Shown here one piece after another: positions 34,613 to 45,556 of a stretch of DNA of 64,000 nt. The DNA is from Theropithecus gelada (Eukaryota; Chordata; Mammalia; Primates; Cercopithecidae), in NCBI RefSeq assembly GCF_003255815.1, contig NC_037681.1, forward strand, positions 61,457,690 to 61,521,689. Reading direction: 5' to 3'. Each line of letters starts with the position of its first letter. The stretch's first letter is position 1. The notes under the pieces were generated by a model, which was not told the origin of the DNA, did no database searches, and saw only the letters and a list, made by a program, of their open reading frames with translations. The position numbers and the translations under genes were made by a program.

Positions 34613-35060
34613 CTAGTAAGGGAGGAGACCACCCCTCATATTGTCTTATGACCAATTTCTGCCTCAAAGGAAAAGTAGGAGTTAAAGAAAAGACAGAAGT
34701 GAAATCAGTAGTCACATAATCCGTGCTGCATTCCAGGCCTGGTAGTTGAAGACTGACCTCTGACCTAACTGGTTATGTTACCTATAGATTCCAGACATTG
34801 TATGGGAAAGCTCTGTGAAAATCCCTGTCCTGCTCTGTTCTGTTCTAACCACCGGTGAATGCAGCCCCCAGTCACGTACCCACTGCTTGCTCAATCGATC
34901 ACGACCCTCTCATGCAGACCCCCTTAGAGTCGTAAGCCCTTAAAAGGGACAGGAATTGCTCACTTGGAGACATAAGTCCGCCGATCCTCCCAGCTGAATA
35001 AAGCCCTTCTTTCTTTAACTCGGTGTCTGAGGTGTTTTGTCTGTGGCTCATCCTGCTACA
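34613..35060 (+). mobile_element. Solo LTR of a class I ERV (LTR2/HERV-E-like), sense
   Basis: U3-like 'gagaccacccctcatattgtcttatg', a GC-richer body ('accaccggtgaatgcagcccccagtcacgtaccc'), a TATA-region equivalent 'cccttaaaagggacaggaattgctcac' (34938-34965), the polyadenylation signal AATAAA at 34997-35002, and a U5 ending 'ggctcatcctgctaca' at 35060. The layout and 3' end fit LTR2-type HERV-E/Harlequin LTRs, named from memory. No internal retroviral sequence adjoins it. I could not identify its TSD. Confidence 0.78.
34938..35002 (+). promoter_or_regulatory. LTR core promoter-like box and AATAAA signal
   Basis: Within the solo LTR, a 'ttaaaag' TATA-like box lies at about 34940-34946 and an AATAAA lies about 55 bases further on. 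Both keep the consensus spelling, so the LTR could in principle start or end transcripts. Activity cannot be read from sequence. Confidence 0.45.
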
Positions 35061-35636
35061 AGAGCATAGTGAAATGTTAATTTTTTTTTATTTTGTAATT
35101 TAGGATTTTCTTTAAGAGAGGACAAAGTTTTAAAGCTGCCTATAGTCCCTTTCGGAAACAGTTAAAACATTTTTTTCCCTTAGTTTTGCCATGTCAGGCC
35201 TACGTGGCAGAGATAATTTATATCCTAGGAATGTTTTTATCAGGACTTTATTTTTAAATAACATTTCAGAAAGAACAGAGCTGTTTGGAAGGCAATGGCT
35301 TCCGGACATACTAATGTATGCTGTCTGGGGAAACTGCAGTTTGTTTTTTTTTTTCTTGCATGTTTTTTTTTTTTTTTTTTTTTTTTTTTGAGTCAAGGAG
35401 TCAAGGTACGTAACGCGCAGAAAAACAGTAACAATTAATTATTTTTTAGGAAAAGGATACAAATAGCCATTAAATGGGTCTTGAAATAACCACTTATAAA
35501 TAAGGGCATCCTCTCTCCATCCAAGCATTTTAGTGGTAAAAACAACATTTCAGTAATTTGCTTCATCTCTTTTGGGGGATTTACATATACTGTATAGGGC
35601 AAGATATGGGGGTGGTGATTAGAAACTTTTGAGGGA
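35061..35636. other. Unassigned sequence with a pure T27 run
   Basis: Contains an uninterrupted 27-T run at 35363-35389, preceded by a T11-type run near 35344, and followed by an 8-bp direct repeat 'agtcaagg agtcaagg'. No Alu or L1 body adjoins the T-run on either side. Confidence 0.6.
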
Positions 35637-35848
35637 TTTGTGTTTGTTTGTTTGTTTGTTTAAGATGGAGTCTTGCTTTGTCACTCAATCTGGAGTGCAT
35701 TGGCACTATCACATCTCTCTGTAGCCTCGAACTCCTGGACTCAGACCATCATCTCTCCTCAGCCTCCCAAGCAGCCAGGACCATAGATGGGCACCACCAC
35801 GCCCAGTTAATTTTTTAATTTTTTGTAGAGATGGGGTCTCACACTTTT
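35637..35848 (-). mobile_element. AluJ right-monomer fragment, antisense
   Basis: (GTTT)n tail then 'gatggagtcttgctttgtcactcaatctggagtgcattggc', 'cagcctcccaagcagccagg', 'accacgcccagttaatttttt' and 'gtagagatggggtctcaca'. The element stops after the right monomer, so the left monomer is absent. The variants and divergence are of AluJ type. Confidence 0.85.
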
Positions 35849-37254
35849 GAGGTTTTGATTGAGATTTACTATTCTCATAAATCTATTTACTTTCTGAATT
35901 ATACAGAATGCTCACTTTTTAAATCTTAAATTATTGCACACTAAAATAATCAGGGTGTTTTCTTTTTCTCACTCAGCTTGTTTAATGTATACGAAAGGAA
36001 GATGAGGCTGACGTTTTAATTTATGCCACCTCTCATCACACTCTCTAAACCTACATAAAATGAGAAACATCCTGGCCTATAAAGTGAATGTCTGCCCTGT
36101 GGAGCAATCTCTCTTGTTAATCAGTGGGGGGTTAACCGAAGACATCTGGTAGATCCCGACAGAACAGGAAGAGAGCCATCCTGAAGGACACATGAAGCAG
36201 GAGAGGGCAGAGTCCACTCCACAAAAGACAGAAAGATGGGTGTGCATGCATGGCTTTTGAAGGAAGCGTGAGGAGGGTACTGGGCAGGGGAATACAGCCA
36301 TGAGGTCTCCATCTGCTCTGAAAAGAGGAATAAATGATGATACCAACAGCAGGAGAGAATCAGCTATGTGGTGTCTGTGAACGAGTAGGACCCATTGAGT
36401 ATATACTGCAATTCAAGGTCCAACAAATACCAAACACAAGAAATGCTGGGTATAGTAAAGAAAATTAATTGAAAGATCTTAACCTTCCATTCATTTACAA
36501 ACAACCTATCACCTTAATCCATATTTGAGTCAGCAGCTTGTCCTAGTTGAAGTTTCAAAACAAACCACTCCTTAGCCCAGTGACAATTTAGAGCCTGAAT
36601 CATATAAAGAGCCTCTACCTTGGATGTACTTCACATTAAAGTCAAGTGTGTTTGCTGCCATTCACTTACAGACCTTCACCAGTCACTGGTATGGGGCAGA
36701 GATTAGTTCTTCTCTCTTTGGCAGAGAGCAGATACCTCTTGGCTTAGATTTTACATGTATTCCTAGTTCCTGAAGACCTGGGTTGCCACATGGCTCAGAA
36801 TTCCCATTGTTTATCTGAAAGCCCATCTTTCTCACCTGAATCCTTGAAATCTGTCACTCCCAGATGCTGAATTCTACATGCCCACCCATGAGAACAATGT
36901 TTCTAAAGCCAGTACCATTCCACCCATCTTTCTCCAAGGGCGGTATCAATTCATCTTCTAGCATCAGGATAGTTGCCATCCTTCTGGTCAACCATCAAAC
37001 TGCTAAGCCCACCCTCTCCCTCAATCAGGGCCACTCTGTTTCACATTAATGCTCCTGTCTTTTACAGTTATTTGAAGATAAACTCTCTTTAGACTCTTGG
37101 AGCCAAGACATCAGGACTTACAGGTTAGAATTTGTCTACGTTACTTCTGAAATCATTAGCTTCTTGAAATAATGCTCCTGGGAAACTGAGCAGATAGAAA
37201 GCTTCCCAACGGATCATCCACATATACATTTATTTTTGCCTATGATAAAAATAA
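35849..37254. other. Unassigned sequence
   Basis: About 1.4 kb. The 36100-36400 stretch is purine-rich and less AT-rich but matches nothing known to me. Frames there are short and overlapping on one strand without motifs. Confidence 0.45.
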
Positions 37255-37470
37255 TAGGGATAATAATAGTAATAAGAGTGATTACTTGGTGCTAGGTATT
37301 CTTTGACTCATTACATCTATTGAGCAATTTAATCTATATGAGAATGTAATAAGAAAGCTGAATCATAGAGTGGTTAAATATGTTGTCTAAAGTTACATAA
37401 CTAGTAACTGTCAGAGTAGAAATTTAAACCCAAGTTTTCTAGCCAAGAGCTCACGCTCTCAATCACCACA
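37255..37470 (+). mobile_element. MIR SINE
   Basis: 'cttggtgctaggtattctttgactcattacatctattgagcaatttaatc' region (37286-37334), 'gaatcatagagtggttaaatatgttgtctaaagttacataactag' and 'aaatttaaacccaagttttct' follow the MIR consensus order. Confidence 0.78.
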
Positions 37471-37698
37471 TTTAATACAGGAATCTGATGAGAAAGCCAT
37501 CCATTGGTTAAAAGAAAGAGGAGGAACAACCCACAGATATAGCTACAAATGTGACATACATATCATTTTTAGAAATATAATATGAACATTTGAAGGAAAA
37601 GATAAATGTAAACTAAGATCATTGATATGGAATAGCAAATGAAGTAAAAACTTCCAATGGGACTATTTTGATCTTGGTTTCTGATTCTACTAAAAATG
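37471..37698. other. Unassigned sequence
   Basis: Nothing recognised. Confidence 0.4.
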
Positions 37699-39637
37699 AA
37701 ACTGATAGTTGTAAGCATGCAGTCTTATTTCTGGGTTCTCTATTCTGTTCCATTGGTCTATATGTCTTTTTTATGTACCAGTACCATGCTATTATGGTTA
37801 CTATAGCCCTGTAGTATAGTTTGAAGTTAGGTACCTGATGCCTCTAGCTTTGTTCTTTTTGCTTAGGATTGCCTTGGCTACTCGGACTCCTTTTTGGTTC
37901 CATATGAATTTTAAAATATCTTTTCCTAGTTCTTTGAAGAATGTCTTTGACAGTTTAACAGAAATATCACTGAATCTATAAATTGCTTTGGGCAGTCTGG
38001 TCATTTTAACAATATTCATTCTCCTTATCCATGAATACGAATTTTTTTTTTTTTCCATTTGCTTGTGTCATATCTGATTTCTTTGAGTTGCGTTTTGTAG
38101 TTATCCTTGTAGAGATCTTTCACCTCTCTGATTAGCTGTTTTCGTAGGTATTTTATTCTGGTTGTGGCAACTGTGAGTGGGATTGCATTCCTAATTTCAC
38201 TCTCAGCTTGATTGTTGTTGGTATATAGGAATGCTGATAATTTTTGTACATTGACATTGTATCTTCAAACAATGATGAAGTTGTTTATCAGCTAAGGAGA
38301 TTTTGGGTTGAGACCATGGGGTTTTCTAGATATAGGATCATGCTATCTGCAAACAGGAATAGTTTGCATTTGGATGCCCTTTATTTGGATGCCCTTTATT
38401 TCTTTCTCTTGCCTGATTGCTTTGGGGATAGGAATCCCTATTTAATAAATGGTGCTGGGATAACTGGGTAGCCATATGCAGAAGATTGAAACTGGACCTC
38501 TTCTTTATACCATATACAATAGTTAATTCAAAGATTAATTGAAGATTTAGATGTAAAAACCAAAACTATAAAAACCCTAGAAGACAACCTAAGCAATACC
38601 ATGTTGGTCACAGGAATAAGTAAAGATTCCATGACAAGGCTGCCAACAACAATTGCAACAAAAGCAAAAATTGACAAATGGGATCTAATTAAACTAAAGA
38701 TCTTCTTTACAGCAAAATGATCTATGCATCTGACAAAGATCGAATATCCATCATCCGTAAGAAACTTAAACAAATTCATAAGAAAGAAAACAAAGAACTC
38801 CATTAAAAAGGGAACAACAGATATAAACAGACATTTTTCAAAAGAAGACATACATGTAGCCAACAAGCATATGGAAAAAAGGTCAACACCACTGATCGTT
38901 ACAGAAATGCTAATCAAAACCACAGTGAGGTACCATCTCACACAAGTAAGAATGGCTACTATTAAAAAGTCAGAAATTAACAGATGGAGGTTGTAGAGAA
39001 GGAATGCTTATACACTGCTGGTGGAAGTGTAATTAGTTCAACCATTGTGTAAAACAGTGTGGCAATTCCTCAAAAACCTAAAAATAGGTTTTTGACTTGG
39101 AAATTCCATTACTGGGTGTCCAAAATAATATAAGTTGCTCTATCATAAAGACACATGCATGAATATGTTCACTGCTGCACAAAACACAATAGCAAAGACA
39201 TGGAATCAACCTAAATGACCAGCAATGGTAGACTGAATACAGAAAATGTGGTAGATATACATCACAGAATACTAAGCAGCCATAAAAAAGAACAGATGAT
39301 GTTCTTTACAGGAACATTGATTGAGCTGGAGGCCACTATCCTTAGCAAACTAACACAGGAGCAGAAATCAAACACCACATGTTCTCACTAAGAAGCGGGA
39401 GCTACATGATGAAAACACATGGACACACAGAAGGCAACAAAACACATTGGGGCCTATTGGAGGGTGGAGGGTGAGAGGAGGCAGAGAATCAAGAGAAGTA
39501 ACTAATGGGTTACACCAGGCTTAATACCTGAATGATGAAATTATCTGTACAACAAACCCCCATGGTACAATTTTACCTTTATAACAAACCAGCACATGTA
39601 CCCCCAAACTTAAAATAAAAGTTAAATAAAGAAAAAA
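37699..39637 (+). mobile_element. L1 (L1MA/L1PB-type) with 5' inversion
   Basis: Two L1 pieces in opposite orientation: 37699-38418 is ORF2 sequence on the minus strand ('tctgttccattggtctatat' 37745-37764; 'tttgcttaggattgccttgg'), and 38419-39637 is the ORF2 3' part plus 3' UTR on the plus strand, ending in an A-rich tail ('cttaaaataaaagttaaataaag'). The outer end of the inverted piece and the start of the sense piece come from neighbouring L1 positions (about 50 bases lost), the signature of twin priming. A 16-bp tandem duplication, 38369-38384 and 38385-38400, lies in the inverted part. TSD not identified. Confidence 0.88.
38480..39360 (+). pseudogene. L1 ORF2 C-terminal relic (sense part)
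   Basis: The plus strand encodes broken ORF2p C-terminal blocks, for example KNSIKKGTTDINRHFSKEDIH near 38780 and TVRYHLTQVRMATIKKS near 38920 in frame 38724-38996. Stops and frameshifts separate the blocks, so no product is expected. The inverted companion (37801-38058 minus) holds the adjoining upstream part of the same ORF2. Confidence 0.82.
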
Positions 39638-39966
39638 AGAAGTTGAAAATTTATTATAGGACTGTAAAAAACTGTTCTCTCATTCAGGAAAATAAGAACT
39701 ATGTGAGGATATTTTATAGACCTATCTCTAATTCTTTTGTACAAATTTTGGGGAAGACCATCTTAAACTTACATCAATTTCCCCCTAACACGATTGAAAG
39801 ATATGTGTATATGATATGTGTGCCACCATTAGAAAACTCCAAGTCCCTAAAATCCTATAGCATAATTTTCTAAAATCACAATTCTTTTTGAACTATCAAC
39901 TTAACAAAAGTTTCAGAGTTACATATAAGATTAAAATGATCATAAGAGTAGATTTTTAAGATAATA
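39638..39966. other. Unassigned sequence
   Basis: Nothing recognised; short plus-strand frame 39643-39873 has no motif. Confidence 0.4.
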
Positions 39967-40282
39967 GGCTGGGCAGAGTGACTATAATCCTAGCATTTTG
40001 GGAGGCCGAGGCAGGCAAATGACTTGAGGTCAGGAATTTGAGACCAACCTGGCCAACATGGTGAAACCCTGTCTCTACTAAAAATACAAAAAATTTAGCT
40101 GGGCACTGTGGCAGGTGCCTGTAATCCCAGTTACTCAGGAGGTTGAGACAGGAGAGTTGCTTGCATCAGGAAGGCAGGAGTTGCAGTGAGCCAAGATTAC
40201 GCCATTGCACTCCAACCTAGGCAACAAAATTGAAACTCTGTCTCAAAAAAAAAAAAAAAAAAAAGAAAAGAAAAAAGAAATT
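39967..40282 (+). mobile_element. AluS-like, sense
   Basis: Starts 'ggctgggcagagtgac', both monomers present, with 'ggccgaggcaggcaaatgacttgaggtcaggaatttgagacc' region and a long A-tail from about 40243 that grades into an A/G-rich linker at 40265-40282. Confidence 0.93.
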
Positions 40283-40458
40283 AGCCAGGCATGGTGGCAC
40301 ACACCTATAATCCTAGCTACACAAGAGGCTGAGGCAGGAGAATCACTTGAGGCAGGAGAATCACTGCAGTGGTTGCAGTGAGCTGAGATCATGCCATTGC
40401 ACTCCAGCCTGGGAGACAGAGTGAGACTCTATCTCAAAAGAATAAATAAATAAATAAA
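40283..40458 (+). mobile_element. Extra Alu right monomer, sense, tandem to the Alu above
   Basis: Starts at the position following the Alu mid A-rich linker ('aaattagccaggcatggtgg'), runs to 'ctccagcctgggagacagagtgagactc' and ends in an (AAAT)n tail. No left monomer. An 18-bp tandem duplication lies at 40331-40348 and 40349-40366 (17 of 18 identical). Confidence 0.9.
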
Positions 40459-41869
40459 AGGTAATTGATATTCATCTTTCTGTTGCTTGGAAGAACCAAA
40501 GAGAGCTTTCTCTTGAATTGTGGGAAACCACATATAAATCATAGTGTTTACTGCTGTGCTCTGTGACCTGCTGATACTTACTAATGCTTGATCTGTAACA
40601 GAATGTAATGACTTATAAAAAGCTACTAATTCATGGTCTTTAACAGCATTTCTGCTTGGTCTGCTAGGTGAGTTGTATACTTTTATAAACCTAAAATCAT
40701 TACTTCATAGAAAGTTATAAAGAATACTGCAGAACTATAGCATTAAAACAGCCTGAAATTTCAGCTTTTTTATTTATATACAAATTCTTATTTCATTTTG
40801 CTTGAAGTCTTTGTGTGAAGTTATGAGATAACAAATTCCCATTTTTCTCTAGCCAGTTAGTTCCCCTTAGTTATAACTATTGATGAGAGACTGGCTCAAT
40901 AACCTTATTTTTGTTTCCATGGAATATGTTGATGTAATCACAGACAGTGGTGGCTGAAGAGACAAGCTCCATCACTTGACCAAAGAAACTAGAAGAGATT
41001 CACAGTTTATATCTTGGTCAATTGATTTTTTACATATAATAGATGATTTTTTAAGGTAGTTGTTCTATTGATAGTTATCATTTAAATCCATGCCTCATAA
41101 CTCAGAGGCATTTCTAACAATATGATGTTAGAAGCTATAAGTCCCAGACCACTTACAAAAAAACAAGTTTGAAACATTTTAAACTCTGGCTACTTTTCTG
41201 GAACTAATCACAGAATTATGTTGAACGTATAAAGTCTGGCAGTTAATGCAACTAGAACATTCTAGGGAAATCTCCAATACAGAAGTAAGTGCTTTCATTA
41301 CCATTGCAGCCAATTGTTTTACTATAGCACACTCTGTGCAAAGAATTGGTTATTTTAACAAATAAAATTTTTCCCTAGCTACCCACATTGAAGACATTTT
41401 AGTTTTGAAAAGGGATTAAATGAGGAAAGCATACTCACATCACAGTATTAATAAAGAACTGGGTAACAATACAGACACCCAAATAATGTAGAACTTAGGC
41501 AAATGCCGAAAAGTAGACAGCATTGATTTTAGTTTCAGATCATCTCGAATTGGAGTTTTCAAATGCAATTTTGAAATTACAGAATTGTTCTCTAACAAAC
41601 AACTTTTTAATTAAAGAAAAGTCTACAGAAAGGTAGTTTATTTAGTTTATTTCTTAGAGAGTAAAAGATTCATTCTACTTAGATTTGTACCTTTTCTGAT
41701 GCTATGGATAATGTATATTTATTTATTCCTTTCAAAAAAATTACCCAATTGTTTTACATGCCTTTCCTTTTAAAGCTTTACAGAATGTTGTGAACAAAAG
41801 AGCTAATACAGCCACAAGGAATACAACTTCATTTTAAAAAGAAAAGTCAAAAATTTTTAAATTCAGATT

Positions 41870-41900
<31 letters not shown>

Positions 41901-42264
41901 TAATTATTTCCAAACCATTATACAGCTTGTCTTTTCTGAGCATCCTGTTCCCCTTAATTGGTAATGTAATTCAGAACAGTATATTTGTAGCAGAAGCAAT
42001 GACATAATTGAGGAACCAAGAGAGGTTAAGCAAGGTCTGTATCTTTGAATGTCAAGACAGCTCTATATGAGTTTCTTACTCTTAAAATAACATTGCTTAT
42101 TATTTGGGTCAATACTTTAACAATATTTGCAGAGCAGTTTAAACATTCAAAGTACATTTGCAAATCTGTGAAGTAAGCATGAAATTCATGTCATCTTCAT
42201 TTAATTGAATGTGAAAAATTAGAATGAAATTTAATAATTCTTCTCAACTTGTCCTGCAAATTAT
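40459..42264. other. Unassigned sequence with an A-run and (TA)n
   Basis: About 1.8 kb with no recognised element. A15 followed by (TA)9 lies at 41870-41902. A weak MIR-like stretch at 42130-42240 is not strong enough to call. Confidence 0.45.
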
Positions 42265-42375
42265 AAGGTCTGTTGAAATTATTGACACGTAATAGTTGTA
42301 CATATTTACTGGGTACATGTGCTATTTTGATGCAAGAATACAATGTGTAATGATCAAATTGATTATTTGGAATTC
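42265..42375 (-). mobile_element. L1M 3' UTR stub, antisense
   Basis: 'gacacgtaatagttgtacatatttactgggtacatgtgctattttgatgc' region and 'acaatgtgtaatgatcaaatt' correspond to the antisense L1M 3' UTR also seen at 29823. Confidence 0.7.
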
Positions 42376-42655
42376 AAGATTTCATGTCCTCTTCATAATA
42401 CTTGTTTTTCCTTGTGCTTATTGTAATCAAGAATATTTTTGACATCTTTCAGCCCCAAATACCATTATTTTTACAAAAGGTTCTGGTAAATAATTAGTTC
42501 AAGAGATAATGAAACTTCCTTGTGAGATTTTCCACTCAGAAAAATGAATTATAGAGTGCTTTCTCGGGCTGTGAATGACCAAAAGATAACGGCTATTTTC
42601 AAGACAGCAGTGCAGTCTTCATTAATGAGGTAATCTAGCCTAAGGGATCCCGGTT
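42376..42655. other. Unassigned sequence
   Basis: Short unassigned gap before the L1PA insertion. Confidence 0.4.
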
Positions 42656-42671
42656 AAAAGATGGGTTCATT

Positions 42672-42959
42672 TGAGAAATGTCTGTTCATATCCTTTGCCC
42701 ACTTTTTGATGGGGTTGTTTGTTTTTTTCTTGTAAATTTGTTTGAGTTCTTTGTAGGTTCTGGATATTAGCCCTTTGTCAGATGAGTAGATTGCAAAAAT
42801 TTTCTCCCATTCTGTAGGTTGCCTGTTCACTCTGATGGTAGTTTCTTTTGCTGTGCAGAAGCTCTTTAGTTTAATGAGATCCCATTTGTCAATTTTGGCT
42901 TTTGCTGCCGTTGCTTTTGGTGTTTTAGACAAGAAGTCATTCATATAGCCAACAGACAT
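42672..42959 (-). pseudogene. Inverted L1 ORF2 segment
   Basis: Minus-strand frame of about 100 codons with ORF2p blocks such as FSKTPKATAAKAKIDKWDL and GLISRTYKELKQIYKKKTNN. It is the part lying immediately upstream of the sense segment in an intact L1, inverted during insertion. Confidence 0.88.
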
Positions 42960-43514
42960 ATGAAAAAATGCTCATCATCACTGGCCATCAGAGAAATGCA
43001 AATCAAAACCACAATGAGATACCATCTCACACCAGTTAGAATGGCGATCATTAAAAAGTCAGGAAACAACAGGTGCTGGAGAGGATGTGGAGAAATAGGA
43101 ACACTTTTACACTGTTGGTGGGATTGTAAACTAGTTCAACCATTATGGAAAACAGTATGGCGATTCCTCAAGGATCTAGAACTAGATGTACCATATGACC
43201 CAGCCATCCCATTACTGGGGATATACCCAAAGGATTATAAATTATGCTGCTATAAAGACACATGCACACGTATGTTTATTGCAGCACTATTCACAATAGC
43301 AAAGACTTGGAATCAACCCAAATGTCCATCAGTGACAGATTGGATTAAGAAAATGTGGCACATATACACCATGGAATACTATGCAGCCATAAAAAAGGAT
43401 GAGTTTGCGTCCTTTGTAGGGACATGGATGCAGCTGGAAACCATCATTCTTAGCAAACTATCACAAGAACAGAAAACCAAACACCGCATGTTCTCACTCA
43501 TAGGTGGGAACTGA
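42960..43514 (+). pseudogene. L1 ORF2 C-terminal fragment, open for 184 codons
   Basis: Uninterrupted C-terminal end of ORF2p, starting at an internal Met and running to the normal stop. It keeps the cysteine-rich C-terminal segment (residues 34-56 include CWRGCGE and HCWWDC), the PAIPLLGIYPKDYK block and DWIKKMWHIYTMEYYAAIKK. The endonuclease and the RT catalytic core are absent, so it cannot retrotranspose. The openness reflects youth of the insertion. No promoter is apparent. Confidence 0.92.
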
Positions 43515-43760
43515 ACAATGAGATCACTTGGACTCAGGAAGGGGAACATCACACACCGGGGCCTATCATGGGGAGGGGGGAGGGGGGAGGGATTGCATTG
43601 GGAGTTATACCTGATGTAAATGACGAGTTGATGGGTGCAGCAGACCAACATGGCACAAGTATACATATGTAACAAACCTGCACGTTATGCACATGTACCC
43701 TACAACTTAAAGTATAATAGTAATAAATAAATTTAAAAAAAAAAAAAAGATGGGTTCATT

Positions 43761-45170
43761 AATCACAGACTAGTTTGTTTCCCAAATTTTAATTGACAGG
43801 CCTTAAAAGGAGCTTTTGGCAGTGTAAACTGTCCACATTGCTAGATACATCATGCCAATATGGAAAAATTTACATTTGTCTAAATAAATAAAGATGGATA
43901 GATGAGGAGGTAGCCTATGTATTTTAATCCTAATATTCTGATAGGAAGGACAGATAGTGTTCAAATAAATGACTGAAAACTACTCTTCCAATGTGAACCA
44001 TTGCAAGTTCTTTAAGGGCTTCCTCTTACTATCTATTTTGCACAACATGTCTAAAGGAATGTCCCTAAGTATTGCCTGGTTGAGTAATTCTTTTCTTCTT
44101 AAAGAGCAATGGAACAGAAACAGCATAACAAAGGGAAAGAATGTGGGTTTATGTTTAAGGCTAACAATAAAAAACTGGCAATTTATTTGCTAACTAAATT
44201 TATGAAAATTATTTAACTGATTTTCTTTGCCTAATCTAACATTTCCTGATTATGTCTTATCTTCAACTATCTTAACCTTCTGCTGGTGCGTTCCTCTTTC
44301 TGAAATGTCTACTCCTTTATTTCTACATACCAAAGCCACCTACTCTCCAAGACTCAATTCAATTATCTCCTTCTCTGGATCAAGCAAAATGAAAAATATT
44401 TCTTCCTATTCTGATCTTTAATATCTCTAAATTTGTATCTGTCATATAATCTTGACCAGATAAAACACATTATTCAACATATTCATACGTCCTTAGCCAA
44501 ATTACAGTTTTCTTGAGGGCAGTAATCAAGTTTCTACTATCTTTCTATAACCATCATAATACAGATATTCTTGTAGTAAAATATTATAAATACAGCAAGA
44601 AGTCAATGATGGAAATCTAAGAACACCTTCCTAGTCAATAATTTTTATTATTGCCTTGAACAAGTACAGTAATGAAGTGTTCTGTAACTCTATCAATAGC
44701 ATCAAATAGAAATAACATATAATACATTAGAAGACAAAATCAGCACCCTATTCAATGCCAAGACTTTTATCCTCACATGCAAATAAAATTGGATTCATTT
44801 TATTAAGAATGTTCCCCACACAATCACTGAACTATTTAATATAGGTTGCATGTATTCTACTGCATCTAAAATAAATTCTCATAATAATGACAGATTCTTA
44901 AAAAAATAAAAGCTATTGAAGAAAGAAGCCAAAGAAGTTTGTTTTTACAACCCTTTTCCTTCGATATTCTGACTAACTCCTTCCCTTTCTTTTATCCTTA
45001 AAAGTATGATTCTTAATCATTTCCACTAAGTCCAAGGCTGCAAAACTGTCTCTTTTCTTCCCGTACTGCCTTCTATCCCCTCCTCTCACTTCCTTTCCTC
45101 TTTTCAGCCCCTTACATTTTTTCTCTCCCCTTCCATTTTTTTCTCTTCCTTTCATTTGTCTTCTCTTCTT
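43761..45170. other. Unassigned sequence
   Basis: About 1.4 kb with no recognised element. The T/C-rich strand around 45040-45160 is low complexity. Frames such as 43969-44193 carry no motif. Confidence 0.45.
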
Positions 45171-45203
45171 AACACACACACACACACACACACACATACA
45201 CAC
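45171..45203. repeat. (CA)n microsatellite, left of THE1
   Basis: CA dinucleotide tract with one 'ta' interruption, abutting the 5' LTR. A second CA-rich tract follows the 3' LTR at about 47712-47740. Confidence 0.92.
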
Positions 45204-45556
45204 AGATATGGTTTGACTCTTTCCCCACCCAAATCTCATCTTGAATTGTAACTCCCATAATTCCCATGTGTCATGGGAGGCACCGGTGGGAGGTGATTGA
45301 ATTATGAGGGCAGGTCTTTCCTGTGCTGTTCTCATCATAGTGAATGAGTCTCATGAGATCTGACGGTTTCAAAAATGGGAGTCAACCTGCACAAGCTCTC
45401 ACCTGTCTGCTGCCATGTGAGACATACCTTTTACCTTCCACCATGATTGAGACCTCCCAAGACACGTGGAACTGTAAGTTCAATAAACCTCTTCCTTTTG
45501 TAAATTATCCAGTCTCAGATATGTCTTTATTAGTAGTGTGAAAACAAACAAATACA
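45204..45556 (+). mobile_element. THE1 5' LTR
   Basis: Begins 'agatatggtttgactctttcc' (consensus TGATATGG with a mutated first base), contains 'aaatctcatcttgaattgtaactcccataattcccatgtg' and the AATAAA at 45482-45487, and ends 'caaatac' just before the internal 'agtaaattggtacc'. About 350 bp, normal THE1 LTR length. Confidence 0.93.

Larger units (their letters stand above)
42656..43760 (+). mobile_element. L1PA insertion with 5' inversion and 16-bp TSD
   Basis: The body is 42672-43744. It is flanked by the exact 16-bp duplication 'aaaagatgggttcatt' at 42656-42671 and 43745-43760 (the first As overlap the tail). 42672-42944 is ORF2 sequence on the minus strand; 42945-43744 is ORF2 C-terminus, 3' UTR with a G-rich polypurine tract (43573-43590 region) and A-tail on the plus strand. 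The pre-integration site reads 'ggtt/aaaag', fitting the L1 endonuclease preference for TT/AAAA. Inversion boundaries meet at almost the same L1 coordinate, a clean twin-priming product. Low divergence marks an L1PA-age element. Confidence 0.96.

Noticed and set aside
42130..42240. A MIR-like stretch
   Set aside because: Similarity is too weak and out of order to support a call.
42960..43514. A 184-codon open frame as a candidate gene
   Set aside because: It is the C-terminal end of L1 ORF2 inside a twin-primed L1 with a TSD; it lacks catalytic domains and any promoter.
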